This document shows positions 43,786 through 53,621 of a stretch of DNA of 64,000 nucleotides, in pieces; positions within the stretch are counted from its first letter, which is position 1, and each line of letters starts with the position of its first letter. The DNA lies in contig JAHBTD010000003.1 of NCBI GenBank assembly GCA_019638775.1, positions 248,001 through 312,000 of the forward strand. Reading direction: 5' to 3'. The position numbers were made by a program, and so were the translations under genes. The notes under the pieces were generated by a model. That model had not been told where the DNA came from, did not search any database, and saw nothing but the letters and a program-made list of their open reading frames with translations. Origin of the DNA: Fimbriimonadaceae bacterium. GTDB taxonomy: Bacteria > Armatimonadota > Fimbriimonadia > Fimbriimonadales > Fimbriimonadaceae.

Positions 43786-46644
43786 ATGAATACGTCATAT
43801 AAGAAGGCATTATCAATAGCGGCGCTTGCTGCAGTAGGAGTTTCCACAGCGGCAGCACAAGCTGACTGGGGGTTCCAGTGTATCGACCCCGGTAACACGA
43901 CAGCCCGCTCACCAGACCACGCGGTCGCTATGATCGGGAACAACGTTTTTAGATGTCACGTTGGGCAGTCCGGAACAATCACATACGGTGACGTGGATGG
44001 CAATGCCCCCGCTCCGTGTTATCCCGCAGCAACAACCGGAAACCTAGCAGGACGAATCGGTTTTATGATGGGTACGCAGGGCTCGGTACAAGACCAAAAC
44101 CCCGCAGACCCTGCAAATGCCAACTTTACAGACGACCTGATGGTGCTCACTGTTGGTATGCCATTCGATCCGAGCGGCACTTACAGCTACGCGACGACCA
44201 CAAAGAACGGCGTCAGAACACTGTTTGGCGCAAACGGTCTTGGTACGTCGTTTGTTGGGGCTTCACACCGGTACATGATTCACGATTCCACGAATGATGG
44301 AATCTATGTTCAGCTTCGTGTCGACCTTATCGCAGATACCGCACGACTACAGTGGACGCTTGTCAATCTTGAGAATCAGATTAACACCGTCGGCCTGTGG
44401 ATTGGAGCGGACATCGGTATGATCACGAACGGGTCGGACCTCAACGGTGCGAATCAATCCGGTACCGGACTTGCGGGACTTACGTCGAATCCCAAGCCCG
44501 CATATGCGGTTCTGCCCGGTCGTCGACCGCCCGTTACTGAGAAAAGGCTTAACCGTACGATTGATCCGGGCACATACCCAGATCACCTTGACTTTTACTT
44601 CGGTCAAACGGCTGCAGCTGGCTTGAGAATTGATACGGGTCCAACTCCTGGTACGACCGATGAAAGCGGAAACAGCGATGCAACCCAATCGGAAGAGGTC
44701 GTCCTTGGAAACAAGGGTTTCATTACCGGTCCCGCTGGTGGCGACAACACGTTTACCGACTCTATCATCGGCGATGTGCTGTGGTTAGGCAATGCTTCCT
44801 ACCTCGTCAAGTATCCGGAAACCCCGCTTGCTGCAAATCCTAACCCGATTGCGAGCGCTGATCCGGGTGCAAACCCTGTCGGGACAAGAAAGCAGATTAT
44901 TAGCTACGTGCGAACGCCTTGGGGCGTTGGCAGTTACTCATTGCCGTACGCAGCGGTCGCAGATGCACCTGTCCTGGTAGCAGAAAATCCGAACGGACAA
45001 GACGGCTTAAGCCCGAATCCGATGACGATTCGTGTCTATGTAGACAATATCTTTGCTTACTCAGACGTTGAGATCGGTACGCCGTTGAACGACGTGAAGA
45101 TCACACTCAACTTGCCGAACGGTCTTTCCCTCGCCCCTGGCGAACTCGGAACCAAGACCATTCAAGTGCTTGGTCCACGGCAGATGGGTTCTGTCGATTT
45201 CCAAGTAGAAGCCAACGGTGTTGAGTTTGGCGACCTTCCCTATACTATCGTTGTAGACCCCGCCGGTGTGCCGAAGGATAAGACGTTGCATGGCATTGTC
45301 CGTGTGGCAGCGACACCGAGAGTTACAATTCGTCAAGACTCGAACATGATCTCGATTCCGTGGAACTTCCCGGACACGGCTTTCAACACAATCTTTGCTC
45401 CGTTGCAGATGCCGGTTGATTTCCAGGCCTACACCTGGGACCCTGTGCAGAACGGTTACATCCCTGCAACTAGCGCACAGCGTGGAAAGTCATTCTGGAT
45501 CGTTTCGAACACGGATGAAGGTTCGGTTCCCTACACAGGAGCTACAACCCCGACGGATACGTCAACGGGCTTCCCGCTGATCAACCTCACACCGGGTTGG
45601 AATATGATCGGTAATCCATACAACTATGCGATTCCCGTTTCCCAGCTCGTTGGCCGAACAACTTCAACGACCCTGACCTGGGCGCAAATGCTGACGCAAA
45701 ATGTAGTCAGCGGCTCCTTGGTTTGGTACGACTCTTCAATCGGCGACTACCAGTATCTGCAAGGACTTGATGCGTTCATCGAGCCTAACAAAGGCTACTG
45801 GGTCTACGTTTTTGAAGAGTTCGACCTTGACTTCTCATCGGTCACGCTCCCCGGTCTGCCGGGCTCGAACCGAAGCTCAAACAATGCGATTCCGTGGCAG
45901 CAGACAGACAAGCAATGGCGACTGAAGCTCTCCGCTCGAACGAACAATTCGATCGACGCAGAGAACTACATCGGAGTTGCGAAGTCTCAGGCTGAAGCAC
46001 GAAACCTTACAGTGTTTGAAGCTCCGATGTCGCCGACACAAAAGGTCGCTCTCTCCACTGAGCAGATGGTCAATGGTCAGCCGACTCGGATGGCGCAAGC
46101 GTTGATTGATAACAAGGCTAAGCGAGAGTGGAAGGTCTTTGTGACCGCTCAGGAAGCTGGCGAAGTCGTCTTGACTTGGCCGAACGTTTCGACCCTGCCG
46201 AAGAACGTAAGGTTCCGCCTTACCGATGTCGCAACAGGTTCGACACGCGACCTGAAGGGTTCCTCAGGCTATACCTTCAACATGGCAGCAGCGGGCAGCC
46301 GCGAGTTCAAGTTGGAGGCGCTTGCGGCCGGAGCCGTGAATGCAGTCATCGGAAACGTGGTTGCAACACGACCTGGACGAGGCCCTGGCGATCCTCTCAA
46401 CATTACGTACACGCTATCCAGCGATGCGAACACGACCGTCCGAATCCTTTCGGGCAGCGGACGTGAGATCTTCACCGTGACGCGCGGACGTTCTGACCGG
46501 GCTGGCGAGAACACCGCCGTCTGGACACTTCGGGACAACGCGAACCGATTGGTCGCCCCAGGCGCCTACCGGGTCGAGATCCTCGCAGAGACTGAAGGTG
46601 GCGAGCGAGTGAGAAAGGTCGTTCCGATCAATATCATTCGCTAA
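43786..46644 (+). CDS. large exported protein with C-terminal FlgD-type Ig domain
   Basis: A 952-residue protein. The signal peptide is residues 1-24 (YKKALSIAALAAVGVSTAAA). The bulk is beta-rich, with two similar segments near 525-570 and 595-640 containing SIPWNF and GWNMIGNPYNY. The last 105 residues resemble a FlgD_ig domain (ITYTLSSDANTTVRILSGSG, then LVAPGAYRVEI). Such domains often close secreted surface proteins. No enzyme motif is visible. It lies between the CsgG-like and LptD-like genes and is followed by a terminator. Confidence 0.7.
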   Translation: MNTSYKKALSIAALAAVGVSTAAAQADWGFQCIDPGNTTARSPDHAVAMIGNNVFRCHVGQSGTITYGDVDGNAPAPCYPAATTGNLAGRIGFMMGTQGSVQDQNPADPANANFTDDLMVLTVGMPFDPSGTYSYATTTKNGVRTLFGANGLGTSFVGASHRYMIHDSTNDGIYVQLRVDLIADTARLQWTLVNLENQINTVGLWIGADIGMITNGSDLNGANQSGTGLAGLTSNPKPAYAVLPGRRPPVTEKRLNRTIDPGTYPDHLDFYFGQTAAAGLRIDTGPTPGTTDESGNSDATQSEEVVLGNKGFITGPAGGDNTFTDSIIGDVLWLGNASYLVKYPETPLAANPNPIASADPGANPVGTRKQIISYVRTPWGVGSYSLPYAAVADAPVLVAENPNGQDGLSPNPMTIRVYVDNIFAYSDVEIGTPLNDVKITLNLPNGLSLAPGELGTKTIQVLGPRQMGSVDFQVEANGVEFGDLPYTIVVDPAGVPKDKTLHGIVRVAATPRVTIRQDSNMISIPWNFPDTAFNTIFAPLQMPVDFQAYTWDPVQNGYIPATSAQRGKSFWIVSNTDEGSVPYTGATTPTDTSTGFPLINLTPGWNMIGNPYNYAIPVSQLVGRTTSTTLTWAQMLTQNVVSGSLVWYDSSIGDYQYLQGLDAFIEPNKGYWVYVFEEFDLDFSSVTLPGLPGSNRSSNNAIPWQQTDKQWRLKLSARTNNSIDAENYIGVAKSQAEARNLTVFEAPMSPTQKVALSTEQMVNGQPTRMAQALIDNKAKREWKVFVTAQEAGEVVLTWPNVSTLPKNVRFRLTDVATGSTRDLKGSSGYTFNMAAAGSREFKLEALAAGAVNAVIGNVVATRPGRGPGDPLNITYTLSSDANTTVRILSGSGREIFTVTRGRSDRAGENTAVWTLRDNANRLVAPGAYRVEILAETEGGERVRKVVPINIIR

Positions 46645-46661
46645 GTTAGAACAACAAAACG

Positions 46662-46697
46662 GAGCCCTTGGATGATTCTCCAAGGGCTCTTTGTCTT
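46662..46697 (+). terminator. intrinsic terminator after the 952-residue protein gene
   Basis: GAGCCCTTGGA/TCCAAGGGCTC stem with a 6-base loop, then TTTGTCTTT. Confidence 0.85.
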
Positions 46698-46799
46698 TAA
46701 ACCAGACACGATTCAGGAATCAAACCAATCGGTACCGTTCTACCGTCTTCCTATCAGAGTGCACGGTTCCGGTACTATCGGGAAGACGAGAGCTTGATT

Positions 46800-48803
46800 A
46801 TGCGAGTGAATATCTGGAAACAGTTGCTCACGGCCATGACGCTAACCTTGGCCGTCTGTCTGGCACACGCCGACAACGCCTCGTTGCGAATCACTTGTTT
46901 CCCGACGGTAAGTGTTGCAGACGGTCGAAGCACCGTCACTGTCACCGCAGAAGTCCGAGACAACAGCGGAAGAGCCGTGCCAGACGGAAGCCAAGTCGTC
47001 TTCACGACGACACTTGGAACGTTCCGGAATGCCGTTGTGACTACAACGAACGGTCTTGCCCAAGCGATCCTCGTCGCGGGCTCCATTCCTGGACACGCCA
47101 AGATCACCGCAACCGCTCTCGCTTTTAATACGGTTTCAACCTACACGTTTGAGTTCGTTGGCGATAGGTCCATGCTCTCGACAGCCAAAGAGTACATCGA
47201 AGTGACCGCACCTGATTATCTGATGTACAGCATGGATCAGCGCGTTATCGGCGCTGCAGGCCCAAACAAGGGAGTCAATCTTCGCTACCGAGACATTGAG
47301 ATCGAATCTGACGACCTTCAAGTTAATGTCACGTCATACGAAGTTCGTGCCCGAAAAGCTGTTCTTCGAATGGGCAAGTTCGAGAAAGAGTTCGACGAGC
47401 TCTACTTCGTTCTTAATCAACGGCGAGGGTTCGGAACGACAACTTACGAGGGTGAGGTCGTAGACTTTGTTGGCGGTCATCCTTTCATGGTCCCCGTTGC
47501 CACCAAGAGACTGCGCTACGGCATTCTCGAGATCACCGGCACAAAAGTTCACGAACCAACAAGCCAATATTCAACCGAGCTATTTGTGTTCGATGACCTC
47601 ATTGAAGCCACGAGCGGCGTTGCGGCAAAGAAAGCAACTATTTTTCCGCGAAGGAATATCCAATTCCAAAAGGCCGATATCTACATCGGCACAACCAAGA
47701 TCGCCAGCGTTCCGCTCTATCAGCTGCCCGTTTATGCACAATCGCCTCTAGTCACCGACCAAATCGTCAATATCAACGACAGTGAGGTTTCGGTCAACTA
47801 CCCGCACTATCTGACCCTAAAGCCAGGCGTCACCAGTCTTCTCCGATTTCGAACGGGAGAAAAGTATGGGCGTACGGCAGGGGTAAGTCACGGTGCATTC
47901 CTTGATTACGAACTGAGTTGGAATAAGGGTGACGATATGGAGGGCGGCTTGGTCGTCTCCGGTCTTGCTCGCGACGACTGGAGCGTGGGAATGCGTCAAT
48001 ACCTGCGTTTGGACGACCGGAGTAGTATTAACGCCATGCTGGAATTCCCGGCACACCGCGCCATGTACGGTTCGGCTAGCTACTCCAGGCATTTCAACGG
48101 CTTCCAAATGAGCATGAGCGGTTCTCACAGCCGTTCACTGCAGGGCACAAAGTTTGAAAATCAGAGCTACTCGCTCGTTCTTGAGAAGGACGCTACGAAG
48201 GTTGGCAAGCTGCCATTCCGAATGTTCTATGGTGTCACGGCAACTTCATTCTCGACGGACTCGCCATCAGGAAACCTCAATCAGAGTGCGGTGGGTATGC
48301 GGCTCCGAATGCAAATGTTGCCGCAGATTCTGGACTCGCACACCATGCTGAACGCTTCGTTCGCGGCGACGAAGCAGCAGGGCCGAAACACACTCAGCGG
48401 CTTGGGATACTCGGCGGACCTTTCCCTGAGCAGAAGGCTGGGCCCGAACTCTAGCGCTCTCCTAGGCTATTCATTCATCGATGATGGGTTTACAAGCTCC
48501 ATCGTCGGCAAGCAGAATCTCAGCTTCCAAGGCTATATGGAGAAAGGTCGCACATACATCAGCCTTTTCGGTTCGCGCGGACTTGATGTTGATCGCTTAA
48601 GCATCTTTGCGGACGCATCCTACCGCGTCTCTGGGCTGTGGCGAATGACATATAGCCACACCTTCAATCGTTACATCGGTGATTCTTATCTTGATAACAT
48701 CGTTGGGCTCAACTATCGTCTCGGCTTCCGCGAAATTGGCCTCACGTGGTCTTCTCGAACGAATCGACTGGGGTTCCAGGTCTTTGGTGCTTCGATTTAT
48801 TAG
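46800..48803 (+). CDS. LptD/OstA-like outer-membrane protein with N-terminal Ig domain
   Basis: A 667-residue protein with signal peptide (cleavage near AHA). Residues 27-110 look like an invasin-type Ig domain (SVADGRSTVTVTAEVRDNSG). Residues 145-305 resemble an OstA/LptA domain (VNVTSYEVRARKAVLRMGKF, then QKADIYIGTTKIASVPLYQL). From about 320 to the C terminus amphipathic strands alternate, as in a beta-barrel. ATG 46800 is taken in place of the TTG at 46794. The Ig-OstA-barrel order is not one I know from classical LptD. It indicates an outer membrane. Confidence 0.7.
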   Translation: MRVNIWKQLLTAMTLTLAVCLAHADNASLRITCFPTVSVADGRSTVTVTAEVRDNSGRAVPDGSQVVFTTTLGTFRNAVVTTTNGLAQAILVAGSIPGHAKITATALAFNTVSTYTFEFVGDRSMLSTAKEYIEVTAPDYLMYSMDQRVIGAAGPNKGVNLRYRDIEIESDDLQVNVTSYEVRARKAVLRMGKFEKEFDELYFVLNQRRGFGTTTYEGEVVDFVGGHPFMVPVATKRLRYGILEITGTKVHEPTSQYSTELFVFDDLIEATSGVAAKKATIFPRRNIQFQKADIYIGTTKIASVPLYQLPVYAQSPLVTDQIVNINDSEVSVNYPHYLTLKPGVTSLLRFRTGEKYGRTAGVSHGAFLDYELSWNKGDDMEGGLVVSGLARDDWSVGMRQYLRLDDRSSINAMLEFPAHRAMYGSASYSRHFNGFQMSMSGSHSRSLQGTKFENQSYSLVLEKDATKVGKLPFRMFYGVTATSFSTDSPSGNLNQSAVGMRLRMQMLPQILDSHTMLNASFAATKQQGRNTLSGLGYSADLSLSRRLGPNSSALLGYSFIDDGFTSSIVGKQNLSFQGYMEKGRTYISLFGSRGLDVDRLSIFADASYRVSGLWRMTYSHTFNRYIGDSYLDNIVGLNYRLGFREIGLTWSSRTNRLGFQVFGASIY

Positions 48804-50595
48804 TGCGGTCACGGCAGTTCTGCTCGCCGCGATCACGTCCTCACAGGCGTTTGGGAGGTTCGGCTACACACCGAATGTCCGAGTGCCCGGCTTTATTGTC
48901 ACCACAGAAGGGTTCAACGTAGACAACCCCAAAGCCGACGTGTTTAAGTTCGAAGCGCCCTCAAAGATGTGGCGTCCCGTACTCACGTCGGACACATCCC
49001 AAACAGTCTTGCTCTCTGGTGTAGGAAGGATGCCGGCAAAGCTCCGTACCGACCTTTGGGGGATGGGTTTTTCGCTGTACTTCCAGTACGGTTTCGGGCT
49101 GCATCTCTCCACGATCTCAAAGCCATATGTCAGTTGGGCAGAGGGCAGCGCAGGACCCGACATTCCCACACCACCTGCAAAGTGGGTGCTGATCTCGTTT
49201 AGAGAGGGGCAACCGCCAGTTCTGTTGTCGTTCTATGGCAAAGCTTTGTCGGTCAAGCTCTCGGGCCGAGCAGGAGATTGGGTGCTTCGCTCAGAGGAAC
49301 CTTATGATGGTTGGGTGCGGGTTGTTGCCCCGTTCGGCTTCGAAAGCCGCTCTGCAAGCTCGGCAGCGTCCCTGGGGGAGCTTGTGGCAACGGTCAAGAA
49401 GCACGAAGCTGTTATGACAGGCCCCATCCCCAAAGTGACCGGGGTCACGACAGACGATTCACTCACAAGTGTAACGGTGAACTGGGAGTTTGATGGTCCG
49501 GGCGCAGTCGTTCCAAGCCCAGCGATCTTGGCTCCGTTAGGAGGCTATCCCGTCACGATTCATAGCCGAACGACAAGACTGCCAGGAATGGACGAGAACG
49601 GTCCAATAACCATCTCAGACGACCCTCGAATCCGAATGACCTTCCCTGTAAGGCGAATCCCCACAGGGAGAGGGCTCAGCATCGGTAAGTCGGGTGAAGA
49701 GCTGATTGCGACAGCCTCACCCATAGATATTCCTTCCGTTTTTGAATTAGCCTTGGCAAATCTGGTTGGACAAAGGGAGAAGGTCATCCGGCAAGGTGCA
49801 GGCGAATCGCTGAATGCCTATCTTGGTGGAGCGCGCTACGAGATCGAGCCGTTTACCAACCAGCGATTGCCTTACAGCCCTGATGGAACGGGGATCGATC
49901 TTGCGGCAGCCCAAGCGCTCCTGATGCAATCGACAATGACCCCGGTTCAAGCGACGTCCGAACCGAATTCGCTCCTCACGTCTGTTCTCTTTCGCCGAGA
50001 CTGGGCGACATGGACTATCTGGACACCCAACCCCCAGATTTCACGTCGAGCCACCGCCCTTGCCGCTCTTGCTGCGGCGATCTGTCCTGAGCCTGAAAGG
50101 AGGCTCCAGGCCGGACTTCTCCAAGCCGGACTCGCCAGCCAACGAGGCCTCCAAGTTTGGCGTCGTCGGCAGAGCTTAGACGACGGCGACCCTGCACAGC
50201 TTCTTGAAGTCGCGCTTGGACTGCGCAACAGCATCTTCTCGGGAACTGCGCGTGAACCGCGTGAGGATGGATTCCTCAAGGTCCTCCAAAGCGAGATTAG
50301 AATTTACGGGGACATCGGTTTGGTCACCGAACTCAAAAACAGAGAGTTGGTGGCAAAATGGGATTCTCCCGATGGTCAGCCAACGACGCTCGTCTTTGCC
50401 TCTGCTTATCCAATCGAAATCAACGACGGCACGAATACCTCCATCAGTAGGTCCGAGGAGGCGCTTGGGTTTACCGTTGTGCGCTGCGCTCCGGTGAAGG
50501 CAGGCCCATGTGAGCTCATCATTACGACCCCGTCGTGGGCAAAATCACTCCCCGCTAATGTGGCGCCCCCTCGGTATACCGAAGTCATGCAGTAG
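48787..50595 (+). CDS. exported protein of unknown function
   Basis: A 602-residue protein, not recognised. The GTG at 48787, after an AGG, opens on a signal peptide (LRFISAVTAVLLAAITSSQA); longer starts lie inside the preceding gene. It overlaps the LptD-like gene by 17 bases, so the two are translationally linked and likely act together. Mixed beta structure in the first half and a helical, Ala-rich middle (about 440-480) are all that can be said. It converges with nadB, overlapping by 11 bases. Confidence 0.65.
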   Translation: MLRFISAVTAVLLAAITSSQAFGRFGYTPNVRVPGFIVTTEGFNVDNPKADVFKFEAPSKMWRPVLTSDTSQTVLLSGVGRMPAKLRTDLWGMGFSLYFQYGFGLHLSTISKPYVSWAEGSAGPDIPTPPAKWVLISFREGQPPVLLSFYGKALSVKLSGRAGDWVLRSEEPYDGWVRVVAPFGFESRSASSAASLGELVATVKKHEAVMTGPIPKVTGVTTDDSLTSVTVNWEFDGPGAVVPSPAILAPLGGYPVTIHSRTTRLPGMDENGPITISDDPRIRMTFPVRRIPTGRGLSIGKSGEELIATASPIDIPSVFELALANLVGQREKVIRQGAGESLNAYLGGARYEIEPFTNQRLPYSPDGTGIDLAAAQALLMQSTMTPVQATSEPNSLLTSVLFRRDWATWTIWTPNPQISRRATALAALAAAICPEPERRLQAGLLQAGLASQRGLQVWRRRQSLDDGDPAQLLEVALGLRNSIFSGTAREPREDGFLKVLQSEIRIYGDIGLVTELKNRELVAKWDSPDGQPTTLVFASAYPIEINDGTNTSISRSEEALGFTVVRCAPVKAGPCELIITTPSWAKSLPANVAPPRYTEVMQ

Positions 50596-52093
50596 GGATG
50601 AGATCGGTGTTGTAGTGTAGCCCGACATTCTCTCGCCTTGAGATCGCGCCACGAATGACATGCCCAGCCGCAAGGAGAAGGTTTCTTGTCTCTAGTGCGT
50701 ACATGCCATACGGCGCGTCAGCCTTGGCATCGTACTCAGCCATAAGTTCGGCAAGGCGCGTTTCAGCCGCGTCCAAGCCTGCGTTTGTACGTACGATTCC
50801 CACGTTATCGGTCATTAAACGCTGTAGGGCCCGTCGGATCTGAACGGCTTCTGTGTCTGGCGTTGAAAGTGGCTCGTGGACAACGGGGGGATTCTCAAGT
50901 GTAAAAGAGGGTTCCTCGAATGAAGCCTGTGCGGCAGCCCTACCAAAGACCATCGCTTCGAGAAGGCTATTACTGGCTAATCGATTCGCGCCGTGTACCC
51001 CCGTCGAAGCAACCTCCCCAGCCGCGTAAAGGCCTGGCACGGAGGTCTTTCCGCTCAGGTCAGTAATAACGCCTCCGCAGGAGTAGTGCTGGGCAGGCAC
51101 TACAGGCGCCCAGTCCTTGTCGAACTCCACTCCGACTGTGCTAAGCGTGGCGTGGATCGTCGGAAACTCTTCTTTCACTGTTCCAGGCTTAAAGTGAGTG
51201 AGGTCCAGGTAGACGCACCACGTCCCAAGTCGTTTGATCTCACTGTCTATTGCTCTGGCCACGATGTCGCGGGGTGCAAGCTCCAGCCGTTCGTCGTAGT
51301 CGTACATGAAGCGCCTCCCAAGGTGGTTGCGCAGGGTGCCGCCAGCGCCTCTGCACGCTTCCGTGAGAAGGTAGCCCCTCAACTGCTCATGATAGAGCGT
51401 TGTCGGGTGGAATTGCATAAACTCCATCCCCGCAATCTCTGCCCCGACTTCACTTGCCAATGCTACACCGTCCGCCGTGGCGACACGTGGGTTGGTTGTG
51501 TGCCGATACATTGTTCCGCAGCCGCCTGTTGCAATAAGCGTCGACTTCGAAAGGAAGGAGACCTCGCCAAGCCCCTCGATCATCGCTCGCACACCTACAC
51601 ACCGACCCTCGTGCATCAGCAGATTTGTGACAAAGGCATGTTCGATAACCGTGATGTTTGGGCTGGCTTTCACTGCAGCGACAACGGCGCGCTCAATCTC
51701 ATAGCCTGTTCGGTCCTCGAAGTGGATAATACGGTGGCGGCTGTGTCCGCCCTCTAGCCCAAGCCGCAGTTCGCCGTTGTCCTGAACGTCAAACTTTGCC
51801 CCAATGTCTTGTAGCCATTGAATCGCATCCGGAGCTTGTTGCACCAGAAACCGAACCGCATCGGCGTTGCAAAGACCCGCGCCCGCGATGAGCGTGTCAC
51901 GCTCGTGAAGCTCCCAAGAGTCCGCCTCGCCTATGGCAGCGGCGATGCCGCCTTGCGCATAACTTGTGTTGGCGTCCGTAACGGCGGCTTTTGTGAGCAC
52001 ACAGACCGATCCGAACTTTGAGGCGGACAAAGCATAAGTAAGCCCCGCTAGGCCACTTCCAACCGCCACAAAGTCGTACCGCTCAACGCTCAT
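50585..52093 (-). CDS. nadB: L-aspartate oxidase
   Basis: A 502-residue FAD enzyme that oxidises aspartate to iminoaspartate for NAD synthesis. The FAD motif is GSGLAG (residues 12-17); TSYAQGGIAAA, RTGYEIERAVV, EFMQFHPTTLY and GEVASTGVHGANRLASNSLL are standard NadB blocks. ATG 52093 starts directly before the FAD strand. No nadA or nadC lies next to it, so the pathway is split in this genome. Confidence 0.95.
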   Translation of the reverse strand: MSVERYDFVAVGSGLAGLTYALSASKFGSVCVLTKAAVTDANTSYAQGGIAAAIGEADSWELHERDTLIAGAGLCNADAVRFLVQQAPDAIQWLQDIGAKFDVQDNGELRLGLEGGHSRHRIIHFEDRTGYEIERAVVAAVKASPNITVIEHAFVTNLLMHEGRCVGVRAMIEGLGEVSFLSKSTLIATGGCGTMYRHTTNPRVATADGVALASEVGAEIAGMEFMQFHPTTLYHEQLRGYLLTEACRGAGGTLRNHLGRRFMYDYDERLELAPRDIVARAIDSEIKRLGTWCVYLDLTHFKPGTVKEEFPTIHATLSTVGVEFDKDWAPVVPAQHYSCGGVITDLSGKTSVPGLYAAGEVASTGVHGANRLASNSLLEAMVFGRAAAQASFEEPSFTLENPPVVHEPLSTPDTEAVQIRRALQRLMTDNVGIVRTNAGLDAAETRLAELMAEYDAKADAPYGMYALETRNLLLAAGHVIRGAISRRENVGLHYNTDLIPTA

Positions 52094-52173
52094 AGGAAGA
52101 TTGTTGCATGTCTTCCTGACTGGCATATGGGCGTGTGCAAGTCACAGGTTCCAAAATGTCATAATCAACGGAA

Positions 52174-52707
52174 ATGCAGGTTGTCGTCCCCGAGGAGTTT
52201 AAGTATCTATACGTTACGGATGCGTCGCGTCCGATCGTGAAGGTGCCCGTAAAGGTGTTGCGGCAAAAGTGTGAGCCGGTCAAGAAAGTTGACAAGAAAA
52301 CCAACGAACTCATTGATCGTATGCTCAAAGCGATGAAGGACGCCAATGGCATTGGACTTGCCGCCCCCCAACTTGGGATCCCGTTGAGGGTCATTGTGGT
52401 TGCTGTTGGCAAGATGAAGCCTTTGGCGCTTATCAACCCTGTCATCACAAGCGCCGCAGGCGAAGAGATTGGTGAAGAGGGGTGCTTGAGCATTCCGGGC
52501 TTGTATGGAGAGGTGAAGCGAGCCGCCACTGTCGAGGTTGAGGGCTACGACAGAAAGGGACGAAGAGTCGGCTTTGAGATGAACGAACTTGCTGCGAGGG
52601 TCGTGCAACACGAGGTCGATCACCTTGATGGGGTCCTCTTCATCGACAAAGTTGATGAAGCAACCCTGCACTGGATGCACCCAAAGTCCGGCGACGAGGC
52701 TGAATGA
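52174..52707 (+). CDS. def: peptide deformylase
   Basis: A 177-residue metalloenzyme that removes formyl groups from new proteins. The three motifs are complete: GIGLAAPQ (59-66), EEGCLSIPG with metal ligand C104, and QHEVDHLDG with H146, E147 and H150. It is longer than the minimal form at the N terminus (about 20 extra residues). The stop overlaps the start of fmt by four bases; def-fmt is a common pair. Confidence 0.97.
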   Translation: MQVVVPEEFKYLYVTDASRPIVKVPVKVLRQKCEPVKKVDKKTNELIDRMLKAMKDANGIGLAAPQLGIPLRVIVVAVGKMKPLALINPVITSAAGEEIGEEGCLSIPGLYGEVKRAATVEVEGYDRKGRRVGFEMNELAARVVQHEVDHLDGVLFIDKVDEATLHWMHPKSGDEAE

Positions 52708-53621
52708 AGCTCGTTTACTTCGGGACGGGTATCTTCGCTGTCGAAACTCTTCGTGTTCTGAGAGAGCATGTTTCCTTGGTCGTCACTCAGCCAGACCGCC
52801 CCTCGGGCCGCGGGATGAAGCTCCAATCGAGCCCCGTCAAACGGATGGCACAAGAGCTTGGACTGCCGGTCGAATCCCCTGAGAAGTGTCGCGCGCCTGA
52901 GTTTGTTGAGCGCCTGCGGAGTGAATCAGCAGATGCTTTGGTCGTCGCATCTTACGGACAGATTTTAAGCCAAGCCGTTTTGGATTCGGCAACGAGAGGC
53001 GGAATCAACCTTCATGGCTCCATTTTGCCCGCCTATCGCGGGGCTGCTCCTATCCAAAGATGCTTGCTGAATGGTGACCTCGAAACCGGTGTGACCCTCA
53101 TGCAAATGGACAAGGGGATGGATACGGGAGATATGATCGCCATTGGGAGAACCCCCCTCCATCCAGACGAGACGTACAGCGAACTGGAAATCAGACTATC
53201 TGACCTCGCAGCACAGATGGCCCTGCAGTGGATGCCACGCATTGTAGATGCGGACTATCCTCGAACTCCGCAAAACCATGAGCAGGCGACGATGGCCCCT
53301 AAGGTGACAAAAGCCGAGGCGGAACTTCGTGTTACGAAGAATGTGTTGCAGGAATACAACCGCTATCGAGCATTTACCGGCGCCCCAGGAGCGTTCATTG
53401 CCACGCGCTTCGGCTTGCTGAAACTGACTCAAGTTCGGCGAGAAGAAACGACAGGCAAGCCAGGAACAGTCGTTTCGATGAATCCGGACCTGGAAATTGC
53501 CTTTGAGGGCGGAAGTTTGCGGCTGATCGAAGTCCAGCCGGAGGGTAAAAAGAGAATGTCGGGACGCGACTTCGCAAACGGAGCACGACTAAAAATTGGA
53601 GACCGATTAACGGATGAGTAA
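52704..53621 (+). CDS. fmt: methionyl-tRNA formyltransferase
   Basis: A 305-residue enzyme that formylates initiator Met-tRNA. The formyl-binding core is GINLHGSILPAYRGAAPIQ, with the catalytic histidine and the LP-x-YRG pattern; GVTLMQMDKGMDTGDM follows. The C-terminal tRNA-binding domain is present. It overlaps def by four bases and the next gene by eight. Confidence 0.97.
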   Translation: MKLVYFGTGIFAVETLRVLREHVSLVVTQPDRPSGRGMKLQSSPVKRMAQELGLPVESPEKCRAPEFVERLRSESADALVVASYGQILSQAVLDSATRGGINLHGSILPAYRGAAPIQRCLLNGDLETGVTLMQMDKGMDTGDMIAIGRTPLHPDETYSELEIRLSDLAAQMALQWMPRIVDADYPRTPQNHEQATMAPKVTKAEAELRVTKNVLQEYNRYRAFTGAPGAFIATRFGLLKLTQVRREETTGKPGTVVSMNPDLEIAFEGGSLRLIEVQPEGKKRMSGRDFANGARLKIGDRLTDE

